From Janthinobacterium lividum (GTDB lineage Bacteria; Pseudomonadota; Gammaproteobacteria; Steroidobacterales; Steroidobacteraceae), in contig CALPVO020000021.1 in the NCBI GenBank assembly GCA_943327025.2, forward strand, positions 1 to 14,537: DNA of 14,537 nucleotides. The letters run 5' to 3'. Positions 1 through 7,462 of the stretch are shown here, piece after piece. How positions within the stretch are numbered: position 1 is the stretch's first letter; each line of letters begins with the position of its first letter. Under the pieces are notes generated by a model, which did no database searches, was not told the DNA's origin, and saw nothing but the letters and a program-made list of their open reading frames with translations. The translations under genes and the position numbers were made by a program.

Positions 1-1
1 A

Positions 2-91
2 GCGTCGCGGCGGGAGGCAGCCATCAAACGCTTGCCGCGTGCTGCCAAGTTGGCGCTGGTGGCCGCTGCCGCAACTGAGGGCTCCCCATGA
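2..91 (+). CDS. 3' end of an unidentified upstream gene (partial)
   Basis: The second reading frame is open from the window edge to a TGA that overlaps the plsB start in an ATGA arrangement (bases 88-91). The visible 29 codons encode a basic then Ala-rich tail (SRREAAIKRLPRAAK, then LALVAAAATEGSP). The 4-nt overlap is the pattern used by several other gene pairs in this window, which is the main reason to treat it as coding. No family can be recognised from so short a tail. If real, the gene is co-transcribed and translationally coupled with plsB. Confidence 0.45.
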   Translation, partial: ASRREAAIKRLPRAAKLALVAAAATEGSP

Positions 92-2556
92 AAACCTGGT
101 TCGGTCTCGACCGTATCTTCTTGACGATTGCGGCGCGCGTTGCCGCCCTCGTGGTAGTCCCCAAAGTATTGCCCGTCGACGAGGCCGAGCAATTGCGGGG
201 CCGTGGCCGGCGCGTGTTCTATGTGCTCGAGGAACGCACGCTCTCTGACCAACTGGCGTTGATTCTCGCCTGCCGGCAGTTGGGCTTGCCCTCTCCAGCG
301 CGGCGCATGCTGGTGGGTGGGCAGGTAGAACGCCACGCCATGGTGTTCATGGGCCGCTCACGTGGTTGGTTCCGAAGCCGCGCAGACCGGCGCTTGCCGA
401 TGCGTCTGCAGCGCTTGGTGGACGCGACTCTCGCGGCGGGAGACCGCGACATCGACCTTATTCCCGTCGCCGTGTTTTGGGGGCGCGCACCACAACGCGA
501 AGCGGCATGGTGGCGCACCCTGTTCGCCGAGGGCTGGTCGTTTGCCGGCCGCTTCCGCCGCTTTCTCGCCATGTTGGTGAACGGCCGAGCTACGGCGGTA
601 CATTTCGGCGAGCCCTTGCCGCTGGAGGCCGAGTCTGGCGAAGCTGGTGATGCCGGACGCGTTGCGCGTCGGTTGGCGCGCTTGGCGCGTTCGCAGTTGC
701 GCCAGCAGCGGGCGGCAACGCTTGGGCCCGACCTCTCGCACCAACGCACGGTCATCCGCGAGGTCCTGCGCTCGCGGGCCGTGCGTGCGGCGGTGGCTGC
801 CGAGGTGCGCTCCAAGAATCTCACCCGCCGGCAGGCGTTGCTGCAGGCGCGGGGTATGGCAACCGAGATTGCCGCCCACTATTCGCATCGCTTTGTGTCG
901 ATCATGTATCGGCTGCTCACGCGGCTGTGGAACCGCCTTTACGACGGCGTGGACGTGTTTCATGCGGAGCGCCTGAACCTGGCGGCCAGTGGTGCGCAGG
1001 TGGTGTATGTCCCTTGCCATCGCAGCCACATGGACTACCTGCTGCTCAGCTATGTCATCTATCACCGCGGTCATGCGGTGCCCCACGTCGCGGCGGGCGT
1101 GAACCTGAACATGCCCATCATCGGGCGGTTCCTGCGCATGGGCGGTGCATTCTTCCTGCGGCGCAGCTTCAAGGGCAGCGCCGTCTATCCCGCGGTGTTC
1201 ACCAAGTATCTCGCCGTGATGATGGCGCGTGGTCATTCCATCGAGTACTTCATTGAGGGCGGGCGCAGCCGTACCGGTCGCTTGCTAGAGCCGAAGACGG
1301 GCATGTTGTCCATGACTGTGCGGGCCTTCCTGCGCGACCCGCGACGCCCAGTGGTATTCGTTCCGGTCTACTTTGGCTATGAACGGCTGATGGAAGGGCA
1401 AACCTACCTCGGCGAACTGGCTGGCAAAGCCAAGCAAAGCGAGTCGGCAGGCGACTTGCTGCGTATTCTGCCGCGCTTGCGTGAGCGCTATGGTCGTGTG
1501 CAGGTGAGCTTCGGCGAGCCGCTGGACTTGGCCACGCTGGTGCGTGCGCATGCACCCGACTGGCGCGAACATCCGACGCGTGACGAGGCCCGCCCGCCTT
1601 GGCTCGCCGGCGTCATCGACGATTTGGCCAACACCATCATGCGGCGCATCAATGCCGCGGCGGCGGCAACGCCCACTAACTTACTGGCTACAGTGCTGTT
1701 GTCCATGCCGCGGCAGGCACTGCCCGAAACCGATCTGGTACGCCAACTTGAGCTTTATCAAAAACTGTTGGGCGCGGCGCCCTACAGCCCGGATAGCAGT
1801 TGCACGGTGTTGGATGGGGCTGGCATCGTGGCGCATGGCGAAGCCATGGGGATGCTGGAGCGGCGTCAGCACCCGTTGGGCGACATCTTGCGCATGCGCG
1901 AAGAGCAAGCCGTGCTGGCCACGTATGCGCGCAACAACACGCTACACCTGTTGGCCATGCCCTCGTTCCTTGCCTGTGCCTTTCTGAATAACCCCGCCAT
2001 GCCGGAGGCCGACCTGCAGCGTTTGGCCTGGCGCATCTATCCGTACGCGGCGCAGGAACTGTTCCTGCACTTTACGGAGGTGCGGTTGCCGCAAGTGGTG
2101 GAGCAGTGTCTGGCTGCTTTCGCGCAACTGGGGCTATTACGGCGCGAGGAAACCGCCGAAGGAGTTGTGTGGTGTCGCCCACCGACGGGAACCGCCGAGG
2201 CGGTGCAGCTTTCCATTCTCGCTCATACCACCATCAGCACTGTGGAGCGCTTCTACCTTGCACTCGCGTTGCTCATGAAAGCCGGCTCCGGTGAACTGTC
2301 GCAGGATGCGCTGGAGATGCAGTGCGTCCATCAGGCCAGTCGCATGAGCGTGCTGTACGGGCTGGATTCGCCCGACTTCTTCGACCGCGCCATGTTCCGC
2401 TCTTTCCTCGACTTGCTGCGCGAACGCGAAATTTTGCACGTGGATGCGCGTGGCAAGCTCACCTTCGATGAAGTCTTGGGTCCTATCATCGACGATGCGC
2501 GTCGGGTGCTTTCCGAGCAGATACGCCACAGCGTGCTGCAAGTGACCCATGGCTGA
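88..2556 (+). CDS. plsB: Glycerol-3-phosphate 1-O-acyltransferase PlsB
   Basis: PlsB transfers an acyl group from acyl-CoA or acyl-ACP to position 1 of sn-glycerol 3-phosphate, the first step of phospholipid synthesis, at the inner membrane. The 822-residue product matches the size of E. coli PlsB (about 807). All acyltransferase blocks are visible: the catalytic HX4D motif HRSHMD at residues 311-316, GAFFLRRSF about 40 residues later, the glycerol-phosphate-binding block FIEGGRSRTG at 388-397 followed by EPKTGML, and VVFVPVYFGYERL. The roughly 300-residue N-terminal part and the long helical C-terminus are typical of PlsB and absent from the smaller PlsC. The ATG at 88 is preceded by TGAGGG as a plausible ribosome site and overlaps the stop of the upstream frame. 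Its own stop overlaps the next gene by 8 nt, suggesting coupled translation. Confidence 0.97.
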   Translation: MKTWFGLDRIFLTIAARVAALVVVPKVLPVDEAEQLRGRGRRVFYVLEERTLSDQLALILACRQLGLPSPARRMLVGGQVERHAMVFMGRSRGWFRSRADRRLPMRLQRLVDATLAAGDRDIDLIPVAVFWGRAPQREAAWWRTLFAEGWSFAGRFRRFLAMLVNGRATAVHFGEPLPLEAESGEAGDAGRVARRLARLARSQLRQQRAATLGPDLSHQRTVIREVLRSRAVRAAVAAEVRSKNLTRRQALLQARGMATEIAAHYSHRFVSIMYRLLTRLWNRLYDGVDVFHAERLNLAASGAQVVYVPCHRSHMDYLLLSYVIYHRGHAVPHVAAGVNLNMPIIGRFLRMGGAFFLRRSFKGSAVYPAVFTKYLAVMMARGHSIEYFIEGGRSRTGRLLEPKTGMLSMTVRAFLRDPRRPVVFVPVYFGYERLMEGQTYLGELAGKAKQSESAGDLLRILPRLRERYGRVQVSFGEPLDLATLVRAHAPDWREHPTRDEARPPWLAGVIDDLANTIMRRINAAAAATPTNLLATVLLSMPRQALPETDLVRQLELYQKLLGAAPYSPDSSCTVLDGAGIVAHGEAMGMLERRQHPLGDILRMREEQAVLATYARNNTLHLLAMPSFLACAFLNNPAMPEADLQRLAWRIYPYAAQELFLHFTEVRLPQVVEQCLAAFAQLGLLRREETAEGVVWCRPPTGTAEAVQLSILAHTTISTVERFYLALALLMKAGSGELSQDALEMQCVHQASRMSVLYGLDSPDFFDRAMFRSFLDLLREREILHVDARGKLTFDEVLGPIIDDARRVLSEQIRHSVLQVTHG

Positions 2557-3499
2557 CATTCTTTTTTGGCGCTCGCCGCTATCGGTGGCGTGGCCTTGGG
2601 TAGTGGCCGCCAGTCTGCTGTCGGTGCCAGCTTGGTCGCAAGGTTCACAAGGGTCGGTGGCGTCGCCAACGGGCTCATCCGTGGCTTCATCTGTGGCCTC
2701 GTCAGTGGCCCAGTCAGTGAAGCCGGAGACGGCCGACGGCCGCTTTCTGGCGGAATATGGCCCGGTCATCAATGAAGACTATGTGCGCTACGAGGAAGTG
2801 CTGCGCGCTGACCGCGTGCTGGAGAACGTTACCGCTTCCCTGACGCGTTCACTGCGTTTGCCGCAAGACATTACGGTGCGCGTGGAGGAATGCGGGAGCA
2901 GCGACGCCGACTGGGACCCCGTGACGCGGCACGTACGGCTGTGCTACGAATTGCTGCAAGCAGTGCTTGAACTTTCCGTTGCCGCAGCGGGCGAGGACGA
3001 CGACGCGCGCGCGGAGCGCTGGTTCTCGGGCATGACTACCTTCATTGTGTTCCATGAACTGGGTCATGCGCTGGTAGATGTCCTGCCGCTGCGTACCACG
3101 CTGGTTCCCGAAGTGGCCGCGGACCAGTTCGCGCTCGTGGCCTTGGGCAGTGCCGTGGGTCAACCGCAAGAGGTGCTGGGTGCGCTCGAGTTCCTGCGCC
3201 ATGCAGTCGGTAACGACGTGGCTGAGGGCTTGGGGTTTCTCGAAAACCACGGCTATGACCGCGTGCGGGTGGACCGGTTGGCCTGTGGTTTTGCCGGTGC
3301 CTTGCCGGCTACGCAGCCGTGGCTTGAGCAACTACGCTTGCTGCCTTTAGTGGGCGCTGTGCACTGCGGCGAAGAGTTTGCGGCCCTGGACCAACAGTGG
3401 GATCAGTGGCTTGCACCGTGGTTACGGACGCCACCGGTGTCCGTGCGCGGACGTCAATCGTCAGTGCCAGGCTTGGCGCGTAGTCGTTTAACGCCCTGA
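2549..3499 (+). CDS. Secreted putative metallopeptidase, DUF4344-like
   Basis: The 316-residue protein has an N-terminal hydrophobic signal segment at about residues 12-30 (VAWPWVVAASLLSVPAWSQG), pointing to export to the periplasm. A Ser/Val-rich linker built from SSVA repeats follows. The core contains HELGHA at residues 169-174, a gluzincin-type zinc site, with a downstream E188-VAAD192 that could supply further ligands. This combination resembles the DUF4344 putative metallopeptidases, whose substrates are unknown to me. Four conserved-looking Cys (in VEECGSS, RLCYEL, LACGFAG and VHCGEE) could form disulfides in the periplasm. The ATG lies inside the plsB stop region (ATGGCTGA, 8-nt overlap) and lacks its own clear ribosome site, so translation probably depends on plsB. 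Its 3' end overlaps arfB on the other strand by 46 nt. Confidence 0.85.
   Translation: MADILFWRSPLSVAWPWVVAASLLSVPAWSQGSQGSVASPTGSSVASSVASSVAQSVKPETADGRFLAEYGPVINEDYVRYEEVLRADRVLENVTASLTRSLRLPQDITVRVEECGSSDADWDPVTRHVRLCYELLQAVLELSVAAAGEDDDARAERWFSGMTTFIVFHELGHALVDVLPLRTTLVPEVAADQFALVALGSAVGQPQEVLGALEFLRHAVGNDVAEGLGFLENHGYDRVRVDRLACGFAGALPATQPWLEQLRLLPLVGAVHCGEEFAALDQQWDQWLAPWLRTPPVSVRGRQSSVPGLARSRLTP
2675..2710 (+). repeat. Three 12-nt tandem units encoding SSVA
   Basis: Three in-frame units of the form TCA-TCN-GTG-GCY (the third begins TCG) encode SSVA-SSVA-SSVA, followed by a degenerate QSV unit. They form the linker between the signal segment and the catalytic domain of the putative metallopeptidase. 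Third positions have diverged, so this looks like an old duplication rather than an active slippage tract. Confidence 0.75.
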
Positions 3500-3885
3500 C
3501 GTTGCTTCTTGCCTTCGACGCGCCGCAACTGCGAAGCGCGGGTGGGGCGCGTGGCCTTGCGGGGGCGGGGTGCGGTGCGCGCTTGCACGATGAGTTCGGC
3601 GAGGCGGTCGAAGGCATCGCGGCGGTTCCCTTCTTGCGTACGCAAACGGTGTGCGGTCAGTACCAACCAGCCGTCCTGTGCCAAACGCCGCCCGGCCAGC
3701 ACAGCCAGACGCCGGCGCCCAGCCTCATCCAGCAGCGACGTAGTGGCAGCAGCAAAGCGCAGTTGCAGCGCGCTGGCCACCTTGTTGACGTTTTGTCCAC
3801 CCGGACCGGGTGAGCGGATGAAGTGGAACTCGAGTTCGCTTTCGGGCACCCAGAGTTCTGGTGCTATCTCGATGGCTGCGCTCAT
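3454..3885 (-). CDS. arfB: Alternative ribosome-rescue factor B (ArfB/YaeJ), peptidyl-tRNA hydrolase
   Basis: ArfB enters the empty mRNA channel of a stalled ribosome with its basic tail and hydrolyses the peptidyl-tRNA ester with a GGQ loop. The 143-residue product is the expected size (E. coli YaeJ is 140). The catalytic motif lies in SPGPGGQNVNKVAS, with GGQ at residues 29-31. The C-terminus from about residue 108 is the expected Lys/Arg-rich tail (RKATRPTRASQLRRVEGKK and onwards). The ATG at 3885 overlaps the mscS stop as ATGA and no separate Shine-Dalgarno is visible, so it is likely coupled to the channel gene. It is the last gene of the minus-strand operon, and its 3' end overlaps the convergent metallopeptidase gene by 46 nt. 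Confidence 0.95.
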   Translation of the reverse strand: MSAAIEIAPELWVPESELEFHFIRSPGPGGQNVNKVASALQLRFAAATTSLLDEAGRRRLAVLAGRRLAQDGWLVLTAHRLRTQEGNRRDAFDRLAELIVQARTAPRPRKATRPTRASQLRRVEGKKQRQGVKRLRAKPGTDD

Positions 3886-5228
3886 GGGGCGGGCGGACGC
3901 TCGCCGCGTAAGGCGCCGAGCCCGAGCACACGCCCTTCGGCATCCACCAGACGAATCTCCTGCTGAGCCACGGGAATGCGCAGGCCGCGCTCTTTGAACA
4001 AACGCCAGATGGCGCGGTTCACTTCGCTACGCACATTGTTCACGCCGTCTTGCGGGTCCGTAATCCAGAAACGCAATTCGAGTTCGAAGCCCCAGTCGTG
4101 GAAGCCCATCAGACGAGTGACCGGAGCGGGGTCAGCAAGGATGCGTGCAATTCCCTTGGGCGCTTCGAGCAAGGTAGTCAGGGCCAGTTCCGGGTCGCAG
4201 TCGTAGGCGACGCGTACGGGCAGCTTCAGGCGCACGCGCTTGTCGCTGTAGCTCCAGTTGATGACTTGGTTGGTGATGAGGTTCTGGTTGGGTACCAGCG
4301 TCTCTACGCCGTCGCGGTCGCGCACTACCACGTAACGGCCGCGCAGTTCCTGTACCCAGCCAAAGCCTTCGGTGTGCGTGCCGAGCGTGCCGGTGAAGCT
4401 GATGACATCGCCGGGTTTGATGGACTTGTCCATGAGCAGCACGAAGCCGCTGACGAAGTTCGCTGCGATGGACTGCAAGCCGAACCCGAGACCGAGACCA
4501 ATGGCGCCGGAGAACACGGTGAGCGCGGTGAGGTCGAGCCCCGAAGCGCTAAGGCCCAGCAAGCCGCCAAAGCCGATGAGCGTGGCAAATGAGAACTTGG
4601 CGATGCCGATACGTGTCGATTGGGCGAGATCCGTGAGCCCGTGGACACGCCGCTCGACTTGCCGCGCGACCCACACGCTGACCACCACGAAGGCAGACAC
4701 CGTGAACAGGGAGCGCAGGACGGACCAAAGGGTGATGTGGCGGTCCGAGCCGGACAGCGGGATGCTGTCCAAGGCGCCGATGGAAGCCTCCAGCCACCCG
4801 AGCATATGGAGCGCCACGAACACCCACAGCACGACAGCCAAACGACTTTCCCAGCGGCTAAGACGCGAGCCGTGGCCAAAGGAGAGGCCCAGCAGGAAAG
4901 TGCCGATGCGGATGGCGAGCAGCGCGGCCAACAGGGCCGCGGCCGGCGCCAGCACGGGCACATCGAGGCTGTTTGCCGTGACTATCGAGTTCGCCAGTAC
5001 GACCAGTAACAGCGGGATACCGTAGGGCAGCAAGACGCCGAGCAAGACGGTGACCAACACGGCGATGCGTGCTTCGCGTGTGGCCAAACTGCCGATGGCG
5101 GTGCGCGGAGTGGCCTTGGGCGCCAACCAAGCGACCAGCAAGGCGAGCGCGAACGCGCCGATTTCGGTGAGTACGGTGGGCGTGGTCAGGAGTGCCCACG
5201 TGTCATCAAGGGTGAGGGGCGTGGTCAC
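3882..5228 (-). CDS. MscS-family mechanosensitive ion channel
   Basis: Channels of this family open under membrane tension and release solutes during osmotic downshock. The 448-residue product has several hydrophobic segments, roughly at residues 20-36, 55-80, 93-116, 128-146, 166-188 and 208-228. These are followed by the Gly/Ala-rich pore helix at about 236-265 (GAIGLGLGFGLQSIAANF, then VSGFVLLMDKSIKPGD). The MscS beta domain then follows, with GTHTEGFGWVQELRGRYV and a VPNQNLITN block. The extra N-terminal helices make it larger than E. coli MscS (286 residues) and closer to YbdG/YnaI-size members. The start is a GTG overlapping the stop of the DUF465 gene (GTGA, 5225-5228); the stop overlaps arfB (ATGA). 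It is inner-membrane and most likely heptameric by family knowledge. Confidence 0.93.
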   Translation of the reverse strand: MTTPLTLDDTWALLTTPTVLTEIGAFALALLVAWLAPKATPRTAIGSLATREARIAVLVTVLLGVLLPYGIPLLLVVLANSIVTANSLDVPVLAPAAALLAALLAIRIGTFLLGLSFGHGSRLSRWESRLAVVLWVFVALHMLGWLEASIGALDSIPLSGSDRHITLWSVLRSLFTVSAFVVVSVWVARQVERRVHGLTDLAQSTRIGIAKFSFATLIGFGGLLGLSASGLDLTALTVFSGAIGLGLGFGLQSIAANFVSGFVLLMDKSIKPGDVISFTGTLGTHTEGFGWVQELRGRYVVVRDRDGVETLVPNQNLITNQVINWSYSDKRVRLKLPVRVAYDCDPELALTTLLEAPKGIARILADPAPVTRLMGFHDWGFELELRFWITDPQDGVNNVRSEVNRAIWRLFKERGLRIPVAQQEIRLVDAEGRVLGLGALRGERPPAP

Positions 5229-5452
5229 GCGTTAAGGTCCGGAATTTGTTCGCTTTCGAGCCGGGCAATCTGGTCTTTCAGCATGAGCTTGCGCTTCTTC
5301 AGGCGGCGCAGCTGGATTTCGTCCGTGTACAAGTCCATTTGCAGACGCGAGATGACATCGTCGAGGTCCCGGTGCTCGATGCGCAGCGAACGCAAGCGCT
5401 CCAGCCGCTTGAGCAGTTCCAGGTTGACCTTGTCGTTGTCGTCTTCGCTCAT
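5225..5452 (-). CDS. DUF465 (YdcH-like) small coiled-coil protein
   Basis: This is a 75-residue acidic and basic helical protein of the DUF465/YdcH family, whose role is not established. The C-terminal half shows the characteristic signature: HRDLDDVISRLQ, then D-EIQLRRLKKRKLMLKDQIARLE, with heptad spacing that indicates a coiled coil or helical hairpin. The start was set at the ATG at 5452 because it overlaps the stop of the upstream phosphatase gene as ATGA; an in-frame extension to 5491 would overlap that gene by about 40 nt and adds no family-like residues. The 3' end overlaps the GTG start of the mscS gene by 4 nt. Confidence 0.9.
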   Translation of the reverse strand: MSEDDNDKVNLELLKRLERLRSLRIEHRDLDDVISRLQMDLYTDEIQLRRLKKRKLMLKDQIARLESEQIPDLNA

Positions 5453-6342
5453 GCGCCGAGCGCTTCCTGCACGGCCGCCCAGCGTGTCCACACCGGTACC
5501 ACGGCCTCCGGCAGCTTAGCCAATCGACCCGGCAAGTTCCACGGGAACGCCGGGTCGTGGAAATCCGAGCCGATGCTGCCGGCCAGGCCTGCGCGCAAGG
5601 CGAGGCCGGTGGCCGCTTCGACCTGTGCTGCCGCATGGCCACCCACGACTACTTCCAAGGCGGCACCCCCCGTGGCTTTGAATTCCTGTGCCAAGCGCCG
5701 CCGCTGCCCCGAGGACAGCGTGTAGCGCAGCGGGTGCGCCAGCACGGGGGCCCCGCCGGCCGCCACGATGGCGGCCGTGACTTCGGCCAGCGGTGGCCAG
5801 CCCGCCGGGACGTAGGCGCGACCACGTTGGCCCAGCCAGCGGGTAAACGCGGCGTCGAGGTCGGGCGCGGCGCCCAACGCCACGAGGGCGCGGGCGAGGT
5901 GGGTACGGGTAACGCGGGCGAGCGCTGTGGACCCCGGCGAAGGCCCGCCCACGGCCTGTAGCGCCTGTTCCAGCGCCGCGGTTCCCGGTGCGCCGGCGCG
6001 GTCGAGGCGCGCGGCAATGAGGGTTGCACGGGCAGCCCGGCAGGCGGCCAGTCGTTCCAGCATCGCCACCAGCGTCGGCTCTTCAGGCTGAATGCCAAGG
6101 CCCACCACATGAATGGTGCGGCCCAGCCACTCTGCCGACAGTTCGGTGCCGCGCAGCAGGTGCAGGCCATGGTCGGCCGCTGCAGCCGCAGCTTCGGGCA
6201 AGCCGGCGACGGTGTCGTGGTCGGTCAGGGCGAACACCTTGACGCCGCGCTGCGCCAGCAAGGCCACCAGTTCGCGCGGCGCCAGTCGGCCATCCGAAGC
6301 GGTGCTGTGCAGATGCAAGTCGATGGGGGAGGCGAGCTTCAA
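5449..6342 (-). CDS. rnm: PHP-domain phosphoesterase, RNase AM / YciV (TrpH) family
   Basis: Members of this family (E. coli YciV/RNase AM, formerly TrpH) remove the 3' phosphate of 3',5'-nucleotide bisphosphates and trim 5' ends of small RNAs. The 297-residue product matches the family length. Metal-binding PHP motifs are all present: DLHLHST at residues 8-14, TDHD at 40-43, E67 in GTELS, H78 in TIHVVGLG, the R/THLAR block around residue 148, LAHP near 200 and GSDFH near 262. The only usable start is TTG at 6342, because the same frame has the upstream gene's TAA 9 nt before it and the PHP motif begins 7 codons in. No clear ribosome site is seen, so weak or coupled initiation is likely. It heads a chain of three 4-nt overlaps leading to the DUF465, mscS and arfB genes. 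Confidence 0.93.
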   Translation of the reverse strand: MKLASPIDLHLHSTASDGRLAPRELVALLAQRGVKVFALTDHDTVAGLPEAAAAAADHGLHLLRGTELSAEWLGRTIHVVGLGIQPEEPTLVAMLERLAACRAARATLIAARLDRAGAPGTAALEQALQAVGGPSPGSTALARVTRTHLARALVALGAAPDLDAAFTRWLGQRGRAYVPAGWPPLAEVTAAIVAAGGAPVLAHPLRYTLSSGQRRRLAQEFKATGGAALEVVVGGHAAAQVEAATGLALRAGLAGSIGSDFHDPAFPWNLPGRLAKLPEAVVPVWTRWAAVQEALGA

Positions 6343-6351
6343 GGGGCTGGC

Positions 6352-6663
6352 TTAATTCACTAGCGTCGGGCCGAGCCCGACGAATTCCACGCGGCGACCG
6401 GCGACAATGACGAAGCCTTGGCGGCGGGTTTCACCATCCTCGCAATAGTCGAACACATAGGTGCGCCGCAGGCCCATACGGCCATCCCGTCCACGCTGCA
6501 GACGCATTTGGCGAAACGCCACGGTGCCGTCCAGCAGTTGCGCGCCACGTTCGGCGCAGGCTTCTACGGCAGCGGCATTGGCCGCTTCACGGGCCGTCAT
6601 GGTGCTTTGCCAAAAGATGGCCAGCGCGAAGAAGGCGACCAGCAGGTAAAGGAAACTCTCCAT
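6352..6663 (-). CDS. DUF3301 small membrane-anchored protein
   Basis: This 103-residue protein has an N-terminal transmembrane segment at about residues 3-19 (SFLYLLVAFFALAIFWQ) and a soluble domain with conserved-looking AACAERGAQLLDGTV-like and YVFDYCEDGETRRQGFV blocks. This pattern matches the DUF3301 family of gammaproteobacterial proteins of unknown function. Start choice is uncertain: ATG at 6663 (used here) or ATG at 6672, three codons earlier; neither has a strong Shine-Dalgarno. It ends 9 nt before the TTG of the PHP gene in the same reading frame, so the two are surely co-transcribed. It is divergent from yrfG across 66 bp. Confidence 0.85.
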   Translation of the reverse strand: MESFLYLLVAFFALAIFWQSTMTAREAANAAAVEACAERGAQLLDGTVAFRQMRLQRGRDGRMGLRRTYVFDYCEDGETRRQGFVIVAGRRVEFVGLGPTLVN

Positions 6664-6686
6664 GCGCGGCATTAAACCACGCGGGC

Positions 6687-6692
6687 TATGAT
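6687..6692 (+). promoter_or_regulatory. Possible -10 box (TATGAT) ahead of yrfG
   Basis: TATGAT differs from the sigma-70 -10 consensus at one base and would place transcription start near 6699, about 30 nt ahead of the yrfG ATG. No recognisable -35 hexamer sits 16-18 nt upstream, and the -35 region would fall inside the start of the divergent DUF3301 gene. Treat as tentative. Confidence 0.3.
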
Positions 6693-6729
6693 GCTTGCCC
6701 TCTCAAACACCCCCTACACGGGAAACTGT

Positions 6730-7431
6730 ATGCCGCATTCGCCTACCGGAAAGGTGGTTTTTTCGCCCGCGGTTCCCTGGGACCGCATTGATACCGTGCT
6801 GCTCGATATGGACGGCACTTTGTTGGATTTGCGCTTCGATAACTGGTTCTGGCAGGACTATGTGCCGGGGCTTTGGGCGAAACCGCGTGGCTTGACGCTG
6901 GCGCAGGCGCAGCATGAGTTGGCGCCGGTGTTTCAGGCCACCATGGGCACGCTGGCCTGGTATTGCATCGACCATTGGTCCACCACGCTCGGCCTGGATA
7001 TTCACGCCATCAAGGACACTGTGCGGGAAGAAGTGCGCTGGTTGCCCGGAGCAGAGGGCTTTTTGCACGCTTTGCGCGCTGCCGGTAAGCGCACTGTGCT
7101 CGTGACCAACGCGCACCCGGGAACGCTGGCGGTGAAGGAACGGCAGTTGGGCTTTTTGCATCGTTTGGATGCGGCCCATTCCACGCATGCCTTCGGCGCG
7201 CCAAAAGAAGACGCCCGTTTCTGGCCAGCGCTACAGGCAGCGGAGCCGTTCGACCCAGCGCGCACGCTGTTCGTGGACGACAGCCTGCCCATGCTGGTGG
7301 CTGCCACGGCGTTCGGTATTGCTGAAGTGCGTGCGGTGCGGTGCCCGGATTCAGGGCGGCCCGCGAAAGACACCGCGCATTGGCCCGCGGTAGATGGCGT
7401 GAAGGATTTGCAGGCAGGTCTCGGCGGCTGA
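6730..7431 (+). CDS. yrfG: HAD-superfamily GMP/IMP nucleotidase YrfG
   Basis: YrfG is a cytoplasmic HAD phosphatase that dephosphorylates GMP and IMP in E. coli. The 233-residue product closely follows YrfG: motif I LLDMDGTLLDL at residues 24-34 (nucleophile D26, acid/base D28), then FDNWFWQDYVP, a cap region with WYCIDHWSTTLGLDI, motif II LVTNAHP, motif III lysine in FGAPKEDARFW and motif IV LFVDDSLPML. The CIDHWS and PKED segments are specific to YrfG rather than to other HAD phosphatases. ATG at 6730 is chosen because an upstream GGGAAA offers a weak ribosome site and the protein then starts close to the HAD fold; an ATG at 6688 is in frame but overlaps the candidate promoter. The gene is convergent with rhlB, with a long hairpin spanning its stop codon. 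Confidence 0.95.
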   Translation: MPHSPTGKVVFSPAVPWDRIDTVLLDMDGTLLDLRFDNWFWQDYVPGLWAKPRGLTLAQAQHELAPVFQATMGTLAWYCIDHWSTTLGLDIHAIKDTVREEVRWLPGAEGFLHALRAAGKRTVLVTNAHPGTLAVKERQLGFLHRLDAAHSTHAFGAPKEDARFWPALQAAEPFDPARTLFVDDSLPMLVAATAFGIAEVRAVRCPDSGRPAKDTAHWPAVDGVKDLQAGLGG

Positions 7432-7454
7432 AGATTGCCACCGCCGAGACTGCC
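7413..7454. terminator. Bidirectional stem-loop between convergent yrfG and rhlB
   Basis: The arms GGCAGGTCTCGGCGG (7413-7427) and CCGCCGAGACTGCC (7441-7454) pair over 14 bp with one bulged G and a 13-nt loop. The left arm lies inside the last codons of yrfG and the loop holds its TGA. It sits exactly between two convergent stop codons, as expected for a shared terminator. Neither strand shows a T-run after the stem, so it is not a classical intrinsic terminator; it may instead block 3' exonucleases after Rho-dependent termination. Confidence 0.6.
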
Positions 7455-7462
7455 GGTGCGCG

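Noticed and set aside
358..1236. Long minus-strand frames opposite plsB (also 219-824 and 2137-2772)
   Set aside because: They are antisense to conserved plsB motifs, have no ribosome sites or recognisable domains, and are typical shadows in G+C-rich DNA.
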